A stretch of DNA of 57,246 nt from a virus: the IMG/VR virus record IMGVR_UViG_3300020445_000940, positions 1-57,246 of that record. One strand, 5' to 3'. Positions 6,250 to 15,205 of this stretch are shown here, piece by piece. Positions within the stretch are counted from its first letter, which is position 1. Every line of letters starts with the position of its first letter. The position numbers and the translations under genes were made by a program. Under the pieces are notes generated by a model. That model made no database searches, was not told the origin of the DNA, and saw nothing but the letters and a program-made list of their open reading frames with translations.

Positions 6250-7651
6250 AAAAATCCTCTAATGTTGATTTAGTTTCTACTGATTCTATTCTTGCAGTTG
6301 CAATATTAAAATATTGTTCCTCTTTTTCTATACCTACAAAATCAAATTTCTCTTCTTTTGCAGCCATTCCAGTTGAACCACTACCCATAAATGGGTCTAA
6401 TATTGTGCCACCTTTTGGTGTAATCAATCTACATAAGTATTTCATTAACTTGATAGGTTTTACTGTTGGGTGTATATTTTTCTTCTCTGTTACAAATCTA
6501 TCAGTAACATCATTATCTATTTTAGAATCTTTCATATCATCTGCATTTCTACGACCAGGCATACTTGATGCTTTCTTTGTTGGTAGATTATCTAATCCTT
6601 GATTTCTTTCTGCCTTTGATGTTTTTGCACAATAGAAAAACCTTGCAGCTGAACCTTCATCACCAATAGTTTCAACATCTCTTGGATACATTTTACCATA
6701 TACATTATACTGTCCACCCTCTATATGTTGTTTCATTTTTCCACTTTTAGTGTGTGGAAATATATCTTTTACAGCATCACTTCCATCGTGCATAACATTT
6801 GATGGAAATCTACCTCTAGGGTCTGCATCTGCATATAAAGTACCCTCTGCTCTAAAACTAGAATTACCATTATTAAATACAGAATCATCAGTTCTTGTTT
6901 TACGAACAACCTTTTTTCTTTTTACATTTTCTGTTTGACCAAAACTTAATTTATCAATACCCATATTTTCTTTTGATTGGCGGCCTTGGTCACGAAAGTC
7001 TGGATTAGAATCTGGATATTTTGCATCATTTCCCTCAACTCTACATTCATCTATATTAATACCACCAGTTCTATGTTTTAATACATTATCTACAACTGAT
7101 TTTTCTGATAAAGGTTTTCTTGCAAGAACTAAAGGTTCGTGTGCAGGCTTCAACGCAGTTCCCCAACCTTCCCATTCTGAATTACCTTCTGTAATTGGAA
7201 TATCTATTCTAGAATACTCATTTGTATCTGTTGCTGTACCAACATAGTTTCCACTTCTTATATCTTGTTTACTCTTGAGCGTACCGACCACTTCTCTTTC
7301 ATTACCTAGTTTCTTATCTAATGACTTACCAATATTCATACTCTTTGGAAAACCAGAACCATATAACCACATTACTTGGTCACGAATCTCAAAACCAGCA
7401 TCTTCTATTGCAACTGCCATTCTATGATATGTTCTACTTCCAGAAAATGCAAGTAGATGTCCACCAGGCTTTAATACCTTAAAACATAGTTCCCAAGTTT
7501 CTTTTTGAAATGCAATACCAGTAGAATCCCAGCTTCTTCCCATAAAACCTAATTCATAGGGTGGGTCTGTAACGATAGAATCAACGAAGACTTCATCTTC
7601 TGCCATCATCTTTAGAACATTTAAACAATCACCGTTGTGTAATTTCATCAT
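6242..7651 (-). CDS. Beta-class DNA methyltransferase (N6-adenine or N4-cytosine)
   Basis: The catalytic motif IV DPPY (residues 29-32) comes first and the SAM-binding motif I, DPFMGSGST (about 419-427), comes last. This order defines beta-class amino-methyltransferases of the N6_N4_Mtase family. Between them are about 300 residues, longer than needed for the core, including an extended low-similarity segment that would hold target recognition. No restriction enzyme partner is seen, so this is an orphan enzyme that may protect phage DNA or alter promoters. It overlaps gp46 by 4 nt. The recognition site cannot be predicted. Confidence 0.92.
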   Translation of the reverse strand: MMKLHNGDCLNVLKMMAEDEVFVDSIVTDPPYELGFMGRSWDSTGIAFQKETWELCFKVLKPGGHLLAFSGSRTYHRMAVAIEDAGFEIRDQVMWLYGSGFPKSMNIGKSLDKKLGNEREVVGTLKSKQDIRSGNYVGTATDTNEYSRIDIPITEGNSEWEGWGTALKPAHEPLVLARKPLSEKSVVDNVLKHRTGGINIDECRVEGNDAKYPDSNPDFRDQGRQSKENMGIDKLSFGQTENVKRKKVVRKTRTDDSVFNNGNSSFRAEGTLYADADPRGRFPSNVMHDGSDAVKDIFPHTKSGKMKQHIEGGQYNVYGKMYPRDVETIGDEGSAARFFYCAKTSKAERNQGLDNLPTKKASSMPGRRNADDMKDSKIDNDVTDRFVTEKKNIHPTVKPIKLMKYLCRLITPKGGTILDPFMGSGSTGMAAKEEKFDFVGIEKEEQYFNIATARIESVETKSTLEDFYD

Positions 7652-9354
7652 AATAATTTACTAAAGTTTCTTTGTTTTTCAAACTTTATCACACTTCTAA
7701 ACTTATCAAACATTGTATCTCCCTTATGACTTATGACAAATACATTTTGGTCAGCAAAAGTGTGCAATATTTTTAAGAAATCATCAGTACCAGTAGTATC
7801 TAAACTACTATCAAAGATTTCATCTAGTATTAGTAAATTAGTGTTGGTTGAGTTCTTCATTTTTGCAACAGCTCTCCAAGTAAAGAGAAGTGCAAGGTCA
7901 ATCCTCATTTTTTCACCCTCACTAAAAGAAGAATAACTAAATTCATCTCTGTGTCTGGACTTAATAGTTTCATTAAAATTATTGTCCAGTTTAAAGTTAA
8001 CATAAAAATCCATACTTGTCAAGTAGCCATTGATTAATTTATTCATAATCGGTAAATACTTGTTTATTATCTTTGTTTTGATACCAGTATCCATTAATAG
8101 ATTTCTTGCAACATCTACATAAAACTTATCTTCTCTTAGTTTAGTTATCTGTTCCTCTTGTAATTTACATCTTTCTGATAGTCTTGTAAGTTTAACTTTA
8201 TCTTCTTCAGATACTTCACTCTTTTTCATAACATTAATTTGTTGTGCTGTTTGAGTAATTAATCTTTGCATATGTGTTATAGAAGTACATATCTTTGCAA
8301 CTTCAACTTCTTTTTCTCTAATTTGTTTTGACAACACATCTATACCTTTAAGAAGTTGTTCTTTATCGTGTAGTTCTATTTTAAGTTTGTCTATACCACT
8401 ATTAAGTTCTTGTATTCTTTTTGATTTTTCTTCTATCTTTTGTTTCTTTAAATCTAATTCTATATCTTGAGTACAAAGTGGACAAGATTCGTTATTTTCA
8501 AAGAATTCTTTTTGTCTTTTGTTTTCATCTATTCTATTAGAAAGTTTAGCTTCCATCTTATGATATTCACGAATACTACCTTTAACAATATCTTTTTGTA
8601 ATGTTTCTGGTTGTAAACTTTTTATTTCTAAATTTATCTTATCTGCTTTCTCTTGTTCTGACAACACAACTCTGTCACTATCAAATATTAAATGTTCTTT
8701 TTCTTCTATAATTTTTTCTTTGTTTCTTTTTATATCTTCAATATATTTGTTTTGTAAATCAATCTTTTCTTTTGATAATCTAAATTCATATTCTATTGAC
8801 TTTAGTTCTTCTGAAACTTCTTTTACTTTATGTTTTAATAAGAAATTCATTAATGAGAATATCTTAATGTCTAATATATCCTCTACTACTTCTCTTCTAT
8901 CTTTACTTCTTAATTGCATAAAAGGAACAAATGTAGATGAGCCTAAGATTACAACTTGAGTAAATGAACGATAATTTAATTTAAGGATTTGTTGTTCTAA
9001 TATCTTTTGTGTATCTAATGCATTTGCATCTTGATTCATCATACGACCATTACAATATATTTCAAATATATTTGGTTTCATACCACGAATAATTTTAAAG
9101 TTATTTTTTTGTATTACAAATTCTATCTCAACAATAGTTCCCCCTAAATTAATAGAGTTAATTAGTTGTGACTTACTTACAGTTCTAAATGGTTTATTGA
9201 ATAGTACAAAACATAATGCATCAAGAACTGTTGATTTACCAGAACCATTTTCTCCGACTATGAGTGTTGTAGGGCTTCTATCTAATTCAACTTCTAAAAA
9301 ATAATTACCAGTAGATAATAAATTTTTCCATCTAACTTTCTTAAATATTATCAA
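7648..9354 (-). CDS. 46: Recombination endonuclease subunit gp46 (SbcC/Rad50-like)
   Basis: This is an SMC-like ATPase that works with gp47 to resect DNA ends for recombination-dependent replication. It shows Walker A GENGSGKST (34-42), long coiled coils with a zinc-hook CPLC at 291-294, the ABC signature SFSEGEKMR at about 476-484, and Walker B LLILDE near 507-512. The 568 residues match T4 gp46 (560). In this genome gp46 is separated from gp47 by about 4 kb of cargo genes. The end of the Mom-like gene overlaps its start by 4 nt. Confidence 0.96.
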   Translation of the reverse strand: MIIFKKVRWKNLLSTGNYFLEVELDRSPTTLIVGENGSGKSTVLDALCFVLFNKPFRTVSKSQLINSINLGGTIVEIEFVIQKNNFKIIRGMKPNIFEIYCNGRMMNQDANALDTQKILEQQILKLNYRSFTQVVILGSSTFVPFMQLRSKDRREVVEDILDIKIFSLMNFLLKHKVKEVSEELKSIEYEFRLSKEKIDLQNKYIEDIKRNKEKIIEEKEHLIFDSDRVVLSEQEKADKINLEIKSLQPETLQKDIVKGSIREYHKMEAKLSNRIDENKRQKEFFENNESCPLCTQDIELDLKKQKIEEKSKRIQELNSGIDKLKIELHDKEQLLKGIDVLSKQIREKEVEVAKICTSITHMQRLITQTAQQINVMKKSEVSEEDKVKLTRLSERCKLQEEQITKLREDKFYVDVARNLLMDTGIKTKIINKYLPIMNKLINGYLTSMDFYVNFKLDNNFNETIKSRHRDEFSYSSFSEGEKMRIDLALLFTWRAVAKMKNSTNTNLLILDEIFDSSLDTTGTDDFLKILHTFADQNVFVISHKGDTMFDKFRSVIKFEKQRNFSKLL

Positions 9355-10145
9355 ATGAATTCCTCCAAACTTGCTGTTCCATACTTATCTGCAACTTTAT
9401 TTACATTAGTAGAGTTATGTTTTACTTTACCACTATCTTGTTTGAACGGCATTACCTTTGTCAAAGTATATTTCTCGTCCTCTGGTTTTTTAACTTTCCA
9501 TTCCAAGTCTTTATCTTTTGGATAGTCTAAATTCCAATTCATAGTAGATTTTTTAAGATACTTTCTATATGTTTTATTCATAGGATATATGTAACGAAAC
9601 TGTTTACCAAAAACTCTAGTAATTTTCATTTCTTTTAGTTGTTCGGAATTAGGTCTGTGTCCATACTTCATTCCATCATCATTTGGTAATTGTCCTTGTA
9701 ATGTTCTTGGATGTACCTTTTCCCCATCTAAAATATAAACATCTGTCCAAACAAATCCACCATATAAAAAATTTGCAGATTGATAAACATATCCAGGCTT
9801 ACCAACAATACCATCTGCCCAAGTATAAAGATATTTTATATTGGATAAATTTTCTCGTATATAACTTAATGTTTTTGATAACATTTGAGATTCAGAATTA
9901 CGAGGCATATCTTCATCCATACACATTTTTCCTATTTCATAATAATCTTTTGTATCTAATTCTGGAAATATTTTTTGTATGGTATGTTTAGGTCTAGTTC
10001 CCCAACCTAAAGTTATTACCCCAACTAACTTTTCATTTTGATAACAACCTAACCAATGTTTAGTTAGTCTAGGCATAACTGCACTATAATGTCTTTTTTG
10101 AACGAAAAGAGTTGCAACTTTCCAATCAATAGTCTTTATTATCAA
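9351..10145 (-). CDS. Mom-like acyltransferase-fold protein
   Basis: The 264-residue protein resembles the Mom DNA-modification family. It has HYS near residues 19-21, a strand VGVITLGWGTRP (41-52), the element RNSESQMLSKTL (82-93), then LYTWADG (106-112) and a Y-Q-S-A-NFLYGG segment (121-130). These follow the Mom order of His-Tyr, Arg-Asn-Ser and Ala-Asp-Gly motifs. Phage Mu Mom converts adenine to a carbamoylmethyl derivative that blocks host restriction. The Lys-rich C-terminal tail may bind DNA. It sits one gene away from the methyltransferase, suggesting a DNA-protection role. Chemistry here is inferred. Confidence 0.6.
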   Translation of the reverse strand: MIIKTIDWKVATLFVQKRHYSAVMPRLTKHWLGCYQNEKLVGVITLGWGTRPKHTIQKIFPELDTKDYYEIGKMCMDEDMPRNSESQMLSKTLSYIRENLSNIKYLYTWADGIVGKPGYVYQSANFLYGGFVWTDVYILDGEKVHPRTLQGQLPNDDGMKYGHRPNSEQLKEMKITRVFGKQFRYIYPMNKTYRKYLKKSTMNWNLDYPKDKDLEWKVKKPEDEKYTLTKVMPFKQDSGKVKHNSTNVNKVADKYGTASLEEFI

Positions 10146-10365
10146 TCTTTAAATCACTTTCTGTTTCAATAACAACTCTTGCACCACAAGGTAGAATTGG
10201 TTTATCATTACCACCATAAAATAATTTAGATGGGCCTAGTATTTCAACACTATGACAATAAGTATTTTTACGACCTTCTTTGATAGTAATTACTGCTTCA
10301 TTTGTTCCGTGTTTTTTATTTGCACGAATCTTGTGTTGATTTATGTGTATGTATTTTTTAGTCAT
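10126..10365 (-). CDS. Small conserved phage protein of unknown function
   Basis: The 79 residues begin with a basic stretch (IHINQHKIRANKKHG). They continue with an apparent beta-rich part containing K-x-NTYCHSVEILGPS and PCGARVVIETES. I recognise the general pattern from T4-like marine phages but know no function. It overlaps the Mom-like gene by 20 nt and the preceding oxygenase by 8 nt, so it is translated with them. A role as accessory factor to the Mom-like protein is possible but unproven. Confidence 0.7.
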   Translation of the reverse strand: MTKKYIHINQHKIRANKKHGTNEAVITIKEGRKNTYCHSVEILGPSKLFYGGNDKPILPCGARVVIETESDLKIDNKDY

Positions 10366-10879
10366 ATATGTAATCCATTGCGATTATTATTCTGTCTTCT
10401 TCTTCTAAGACATCTTTAGGTAAATCTGGAGCCCTATGTGGAATACTTGCATCAAAAACTACAAGTGAATTTTGTACTCCCTCTTTCATATCTCCAATAC
10501 CTATATAAGTTCCATACTTGGGATATTTATTTTGTGCATAATATATGATACTTAAATCTGGACTTTCGTTAGTGTCTGCTTTCTGGTGTGTGTGATACAT
10601 ATTAATCGTTTCTTTAGATTGTTTCATACCCCAACACATTGTAAATGCACCAAAACCTATCTTGTTTAATATAAACATATCATATATTGATTTAAATAAA
10701 TTATTCCAATGTTTATGTATTTTAACATATTTTCTGTGTATGTCAACCTTTGTTTGATATAAAGGTTTAAGTTTATTTGGAGTAGGGTTATGTTTTAACT
10801 CATACTGTATATCTTTTACTATAAGTAATCTATCTTCTTCTGATAGTATGTTATTCTTTGTTATTATCATTTTAGTCAT
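10358..10879 (-). CDS. 2OG-Fe(II) oxygenase-like protein (HxH type)
   Basis: The core motif MYHTHQKADTNESPDLSIIYY contains the presumed first iron ligands (HTH, about 114-116) and a following beta strand. The C-terminal motif LVVFDASIPHRAP has the distal His, followed by DRIIIAMDYI. The pattern resembles small phage dioxygenases with a jelly-roll fold. The 173-residue protein forms an overlapping pair with the oxygenase upstream (10872-11501, 8-nt overlap). The substrate is unknown; the usual Asp of the HxD triad is replaced by His. Confidence 0.66.
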   Translation of the reverse strand: MTKMIITKNNILSEEDRLLIVKDIQYELKHNPTPNKLKPLYQTKVDIHRKYVKIHKHWNNLFKSIYDMFILNKIGFGAFTMCWGMKQSKETINMYHTHQKADTNESPDLSIIYYAQNKYPKYGTYIGIGDMKEGVQNSLVVFDASIPHRAPDLPKDVLEEEDRIIIAMDYIYD

Positions 10880-11501
10880 TTACTATTAAATTTGAAACAA
10901 TAGTTATTCTCATTTCGTCATTATATGATTTATCTACTTGATGTTCTAAGTAAGATGGTATAATTATCATATCATCTTCTGTTGTCAAAACAAAATGTTT
11001 TTCAGAAAATATTGAAAAGTCTACTTCATTTATTCTAGGTTTAAATTTAGGTTTAATATGATGCAAACTTTTAGCAAACATACTAGGATTTCTAAATGTG
11101 GTTGGTTTATGAACATCTTTATTAAACTTTATATAATGAATACAAGAATAGTCTGCAACTGGTAAATGATTATGTGGAGCCATATATTGAGAACCTTTAG
11201 TTGCAACAATATTATCTAAACTATATTCAAACCTTTTAAATTTTAGTTGTTTAGTAAATTCAGTAAATGTATTATTGTAAACATCTGTTAGTTTATCTAA
11301 AACTGGTTTATCGTAATCATCATTGTCAAAATCAGCATATGAATGATGTAAGTCACTATTACTATCAAACTTATTTCTATAACTATTTTTTTGGTAATTC
11401 TTTTCTACAATATCAATTATACTTTGTTTATTATATAAGTTTGGGTCAATATGAAATTTGTAAATCATTGTTGGGAACAATGGTATGCTGTCAATCCTCA
11501 T
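10872..11501 (-). CDS. Putative 2OG-Fe(II) oxygenase (PF13759-like)
   Basis: The protein starts IPLFPTMIYKFHID, the usual opening of this oxygenase family. The metal site is MAPHNHLPVADYSCIHYIKF (HNH about 109-111 within it). The distal part is MIIIPSYLEHQVD with His, then MRITIVSNLIV with an Arg suited to bind 2-oxoglutarate. The 209 residues are of family length. It overlaps its two neighbours (11 nt and 8 nt). Such genes are frequent in marine T4-like phages. What they hydroxylate is not known. Confidence 0.8.
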   Translation of the reverse strand: MRIDSIPLFPTMIYKFHIDPNLYNKQSIIDIVEKNYQKNSYRNKFDSNSDLHHSYADFDNDDYDKPVLDKLTDVYNNTFTEFTKQLKFKRFEYSLDNIVATKGSQYMAPHNHLPVADYSCIHYIKFNKDVHKPTTFRNPSMFAKSLHHIKPKFKPRINEVDFSIFSEKHFVLTTEDDMIIIPSYLEHQVDKSYNDEMRITIVSNLIVND

Positions 11502-11988
11502 CTTTACAAATACCCATAATCAAAGATAAAAACATTTTGCCTGGTGGTGCAATAATTCTAATACCAGAATTGGGTGGCATTACAATAAAACTTCCCTCTT
11601 TGAGTGGTAGTTTAAAAATGCCTTTCTCACCAGTTTGAATGTCTAAGTCTATACAATCTGGAGAACAACAAGGTACATATAACATACGATAATGTGATGG
11701 AACATCTGTAGCCTTGTTTAAATCTGCTTGTACAACATAATATTTACCAAATCCAACATCTTCTAATAATTTCATTAGTTTATCAAATAGTGGTTGCATC
11801 CAATCGTGTTCAGTTACATCTGCAAATCTTTTGTCTTCTGTAAAAACATCTTTTGCAACATCAAGAAAATTCTCGTGAAAAGATAATGCTTGATTATGCA
11901 AAAGAGTTTTATCATTTTTATTACGATTTTCACCTAACCAAATAGAACCCTTTGGGTGTATATCTTTTATTTCATTAAATTTAATCAT
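11491..11988 (-). CDS. Unknown protein, possibly a degenerate cupin/oxygenase
   Basis: I do not recognise this 165-residue protein. Its C-terminal stretch GSFIVMPPNSGIRIIAPPGKMFLSLIMG has the rhythm of the oxygenase pattern 'FPS..xH.V.P...R.SL..G', but the metal-binding His is absent. The middle contains two closely spaced Cys (VPCCSPDC). It lies between PstS and the oxygenase pair and overlaps both (8 and 11 nt), so it belongs to the same transcript. A degenerate jelly-roll fold is a guess. Confidence 0.65.
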   Translation of the reverse strand: MIKFNEIKDIHPKGSIWLGENRNKNDKTLLHNQALSFHENFLDVAKDVFTEDKRFADVTEHDWMQPLFDKLMKLLEDVGFGKYYVVQADLNKATDVPSHYRMLYVPCCSPDCIDLDIQTGEKGIFKLPLKEGSFIVMPPNSGIRIIAPPGKMFLSLIMGICKDED

Positions 11989-12952
11989 TAAGTGGTATGA
12001 GTCCTTTACCTATCAAATATCCGTCATCACCTATTGCTTTATCAGATGTAAATTCTTTTATATATTCTCTAATGCCTGGAATTACAGTTGCGTGTGCATC
12101 TTTTACATAAAACCATAATGACCTAGAAATAGGATATGTACCATTACTAATTAATTCAAATTCTGGACTAATACCATTAATTGTTGCAGGCTTTACTTTA
12201 TCTCTATTTTCTTGTAGAAAAGAATAACCAAATATACCTAATGAATCTGGATTTGTTATTAATTTTTCAATTATTAGATTGTCGTTCTCACCAGCTTCTA
12301 TATATACACCATCTGTTCTTATTGCACGACATTCAGATTTATATAAATCTTTATTTTTTTGTTTAAGTTTTTTTCTCTCTGGATAAGTTTTACAACCTCT
12401 TTCAATACCAAGTTCATTAAGTGCATCTCTAGTACCAGATGTTGGAGGTGGGCCGTAAACGGCAATAGGTAAGTCTGGATATGTTGGATTTATTTCTATC
12501 CATTTTTTGTATGGATTAGGTTTGACAGTTTTACCATCAATGTCTGCTGGTACATCTTTTGCAAGTGCAAGATATAAATCCCTTATTGTTAAATGAAAGT
12601 TAGCACCTTTTTTTGAGTTTGCAATCGCAAGACCATCATATCCTATTTTAACTTCTGTAATATCTTTTATACCATTTTTTTTACAATTATCTATTTCGGT
12701 TTGTTTTATTCTTCTTGATGTATTTGTTATGTCTGGGTGTTGTGTTCCCATACCAGCACAAAAGAGTTTTAATCCACCACCAGAACCAGTTGACTCAACT
12801 ACTGGTGTTTTAAATTTACTAGTCTTACCAAATCGTTCTGCAACAGTTGTTGCAAATGGATATACAGTAGAACTACCTACTATTTTAATTTGGTCTCGTG
12901 CAAACAAAGTTGTTGCAAATAATAATGTAAATACAAATAAGAAGTTTCTCAT
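11981..12952 (-). CDS. pstS: Phosphate ABC transporter substrate-binding protein PstS
   Basis: ATG at 12952 was chosen because it opens a standard signal peptide (MRNFLFVFTLLFATTLFA) two bases after the peroxiredoxin stop. A longer frame would begin inside that gene. The mature protein shows PstS motifs: KIVGSSTVYPFA, E-STGSGGGLKLFC, the R-R-I-K region and GPPPTSGTRDA, which form the phosphate site. About 323 residues is family length. PstS is a known auxiliary metabolic gene in marine phages and would boost phosphate uptake in the infected cell. No pho box is visible because it is internal to a long run of genes. Confidence 0.93.
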   Translation of the reverse strand: MRNFLFVFTLLFATTLFARDQIKIVGSSTVYPFATTVAERFGKTSKFKTPVVESTGSGGGLKLFCAGMGTQHPDITNTSRRIKQTEIDNCKKNGIKDITEVKIGYDGLAIANSKKGANFHLTIRDLYLALAKDVPADIDGKTVKPNPYKKWIEINPTYPDLPIAVYGPPPTSGTRDALNELGIERGCKTYPERKKLKQKNKDLYKSECRAIRTDGVYIEAGENDNLIIEKLITNPDSLGIFGYSFLQENRDKVKPATINGISPEFELISNGTYPISRSLWFYVKDAHATVIPGIREYIKEFTSDKAIGDDGYLIGKGLIPLND

Positions 12953-12953
12953 T

Positions 12954-13490
12954 TTACTTTCCTTTATTACTTTTAATATACTGAAGTATATTTTGTGGTG
13001 AGGTTTCACCATATGGGTCATCATCTGCATTATCTTTTTTGTTTGGTTCAACAAAAAGATGTTCAATGTTTTTATCATTTATTATAGCCGCATATCTCCA
13101 CGACCTATCACCAAAACCTAAATTTTCTTTCTTAACTAACATACCCATTCCAGAAGTAAAATCTCCATTACCATCTGGTATAATTTTAACATTTTCTAAA
13201 CTATGTTGTTCTGCCCATTTATTCATTACAAATGCATCATTACAAGACATACAATAAATGTCATCTATTCCTTCTTCTTTAAACTGTGAATACATAGCTT
13301 CAAAGTCTGGTAATTGATATGTTGAACAAGTTGGTGTAAATGCACCAGGCAAAGAAAATAAAATAACTTTCTTACCACTAAAATAATCATCAGTAGATTT
13401 ATCTTCCCACTTATATGGGTTTGGACAATCCGTGCAATCATTATCTTTTACTCTTGTTTTAAAAACAACATTTGGAACTATATCAACCAT
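12954..13490 (-). CDS. Peroxiredoxin (Prx5-like)
   Basis: The peroxidatic site is the motif PGAFTPTCS near residues 49-57, the signature of Prx5/AhpE-type peroxiredoxins. A later stretch, GFGDRSWRYAAIINDKNIEHLFVEP, matches the Prx5 C-terminal region. The end carries DPYGETSPQNILQYI, a common ending in bacterial forms. It reduces peroxides with a thiol donor; the glutaredoxin encoded upstream at 15206-15424 could be one. The 178-residue gene lies between gp47 and pstS as cargo. An N-terminal CTDC pair near residues 19-22 is additional and may matter for redox. Confidence 0.9.
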   Translation of the reverse strand: MVDIVPNVVFKTRVKDNDCTDCPNPYKWEDKSTDDYFSGKKVILFSLPGAFTPTCSTYQLPDFEAMYSQFKEEGIDDIYCMSCNDAFVMNKWAEQHSLENVKIIPDGNGDFTSGMGMLVKKENLGFGDRSWRYAAIINDKNIEHLFVEPNKKDNADDDPYGETSPQNILQYIKSNKGK

Positions 13491-13498
13491 TTTTTCTC

Positions 13499-14566
13499 CT
13501 ATATTTCCATATTACTAGCCTCAACATACAATCCTTTTAACATTGTTTTGAGTCTATTTTTATCTAAGTTATTCACATCTATTTCTTCAACATAAGAATC
13601 CAATAAGGTTATTGTATCTTGTGCGTTTTCTATAATTTCATTTTTTACATTCTCAGCTTTCAAGTCTGAAAAGTCCTCTATAATTTTAACATCGTGTGCT
13701 TTTGATTCTGTTAAAACTTGGTCTACAAACTTATCAAACATATATAAGTCTTTTTTATTTACAACTATTAGTTTGACATATTTGTCCTCTAAATCTTTTA
13801 TTTGATTGAAATTATACTCTTGACTATTAGAATCATCATAATAAACTTTTTTAAATATTGTATATGGGTTTATAATTCTTTCTAATTCTCTTGTTTCTGT
13901 ATCAAATATATGAAATCCTTTTGGACATTTATCATCATTCCAATATATTTGATAAGGTGTTCCTAAATAAAATATGTGTCCGTCATCTGACTTTTTATGA
14001 AAGTGTCCAGACATTACCATATCAAATCTATTAAACTCTGATTTATCCATACCAGTTTCACTTGGAAAACCGTGATGCATTTCAAATCCTTTTATTTCAA
14101 GGTGACCCATTGCAACCGTAGCTTTTGTCTTTTGCATCTTCTCAAGTGTACTGTTGTAATTTGTTGAATTTATCCAAGGCAGAAAACATATAGGTATATC
14201 AAACTCAACAGTTTCAGCTTCTCTGTATATCTTTATGTTCTCATAACGATTACCAATTAACTCATCAAGTGAATTTACTTCATTAGTATTCTTAAAGTAT
14301 GTATCGTGATTGCCCACTATCATATGCACATTTATGTCATTTGTCACAAAACTTTCACAAAACTTTTCTCTGAAGTCTCTTGCAGTTTTGTATGACACAA
14401 ACTTTCTTCTATCCATAACATCACCTAGATGAATACAAGTGTCTATATTATGTTGTTTAAGATAAGGAAAGAATATATCCTCATAGAATTTATAAAAATA
14501 TGTGTTGAAATGGTCGTGGTCATTCCGAGCACCGAAATGGGTGTCGGTTACTAAAGCTATCTTCAT
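13499..14566 (-). CDS. 47: Recombination endonuclease subunit gp47 (SbcD/Mre11-like)
   Basis: This metallophosphoesterase is the nuclease partner of gp46. All motifs are present: DTHFGAR (8-14), HLGDVMDRR (46-54), GNHDTY (85-90), MGHLEIKG and SGHFHKKS with the metal-binding histidines. The 355 residues are near T4 gp47 (339). It is followed by peroxiredoxin after an 8-bp gap and preceded by the thermonuclease-like gene by 3 bp. The separation from gp46 by cargo genes is unlike T4, where only small genes lie between them. Confidence 0.96.
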   Translation of the reverse strand: MKIALVTDTHFGARNDHDHFNTYFYKFYEDIFFPYLKQHNIDTCIHLGDVMDRRKFVSYKTARDFREKFCESFVTNDINVHMIVGNHDTYFKNTNEVNSLDELIGNRYENIKIYREAETVEFDIPICFLPWINSTNYNSTLEKMQKTKATVAMGHLEIKGFEMHHGFPSETGMDKSEFNRFDMVMSGHFHKKSDDGHIFYLGTPYQIYWNDDKCPKGFHIFDTETRELERIINPYTIFKKVYYDDSNSQEYNFNQIKDLEDKYVKLIVVNKKDLYMFDKFVDQVLTESKAHDVKIIEDFSDLKAENVKNEIIENAQDTITLLDSYVEEIDVNNLDKNRLKTMLKGLYVEASNMEI

Positions 14567-14569
14567 AAT

Positions 14570-15001
14570 CTAATCTATTATGCCTTGTGATTTTAAATAT
14601 TGTCTATTTTGTAAGTGATGTTCTTGAATCTGTTGTTTGGATTGTCCATTATATTCAACACCTATATTGTGTTTTATCATATACTCAACGATACCCATTT
14701 CTCTATCTTCTTGTCCATCATATATTTTAAAGTCACCTAAGACCCTACCAAACTTACCAGACTTATCTTTCTTTGTCATTAAGACTTGACTTGAACCCAC
14801 TGGCATAAATCCTTCCACACACTTTTTTGCGTACAGACCAGCTTTCTTTTCTTCCAAGTCTCTTGTTCTTGATTCTGGTGTGTCAATTCCATAGAGGCGT
14901 ATTCGTTCATTATGAATCCAAGTACCGAAACCCAAATCAATATTGACATCAATAGTGTCGCCGTCCACAATCTTGACAATTTCACATTTATATTCATACA
15001 T
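14570..15001 (-). CDS. Thermonuclease-like nuclease (SNase domain)
   Basis: ATG at 15001 forms a TAATG junction with the preceding gene and has GGAAAG upstream, so it is preferred to a frame starting 27 nt earlier. The SNase fold residues are readable: VDGDT (12-16), then RIRLYGIDTPE (33-43) with Arg35, Asp40 and Glu43 in the positions of the staphylococcal nuclease site, and a later GRVLGD. The protein has 143 residues and no signal peptide, so it acts in the cytoplasm, perhaps in degrading host DNA. Confidence 0.9.
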   Translation of the reverse strand: MYEYKCEIVKIVDGDTIDVNIDLGFGTWIHNERIRLYGIDTPESRTRDLEEKKAGLYAKKCVEGFMPVGSSQVLMTKKDKSGKFGRVLGDFKIYDGQEDREMGIVEYMIKHNIGVEYNGQSKQQIQEHHLQNRQYLKSQGIID

Positions 15002-15186
15002 TATTTCTTTCCATTTATATGTTTCCAAAGTTGTTCAACAAGGTCATCTTTTAGATATCTTCTATCTAATTCAATACCGTGTTTACGACCCAAAGTTTCC
15101 AATTCTCTTTTAGTCATTGTTAAAAGTCTTGACTTTTTAATTGGTTTTGGTTTTGGTTTAAATAAATTTGTTATAAAATTAATCAT
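15001..15186 (-). CDS. Small SAP-like helical protein
   Basis: The 61-residue protein has a basic N-terminus (FKPKPKPIKKSRLL). A helix-extended loop-helix pattern follows: LLTMTKRELETLGRKHGIELDRRYLKDDLVEQLW, reminiscent of SAP or Rho-N-like DNA-binding motifs. It has a strong AAAGGAG ribosome site. It lies between glutaredoxin and the thermonuclease-like gene. Similar short proteins occur in other T4-like marine phages. DNA or RNA binding is inferred from charge and pattern only. Confidence 0.65.
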   Translation of the reverse strand: MINFITNLFKPKPKPIKKSRLLTMTKRELETLGRKHGIELDRRYLKDDLVEQLWKHINGKK

Positions 15187-15205
15187 TTTATCTCCTTTAA
15201 CTTTC

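Noticed and set aside
12953-13078. Upstream extension of PstS by 42 residues
   Set aside because: The extension lies within the peroxiredoxin gene and would place the signal peptide internally; ATG at 12952 opens a proper signal peptide.
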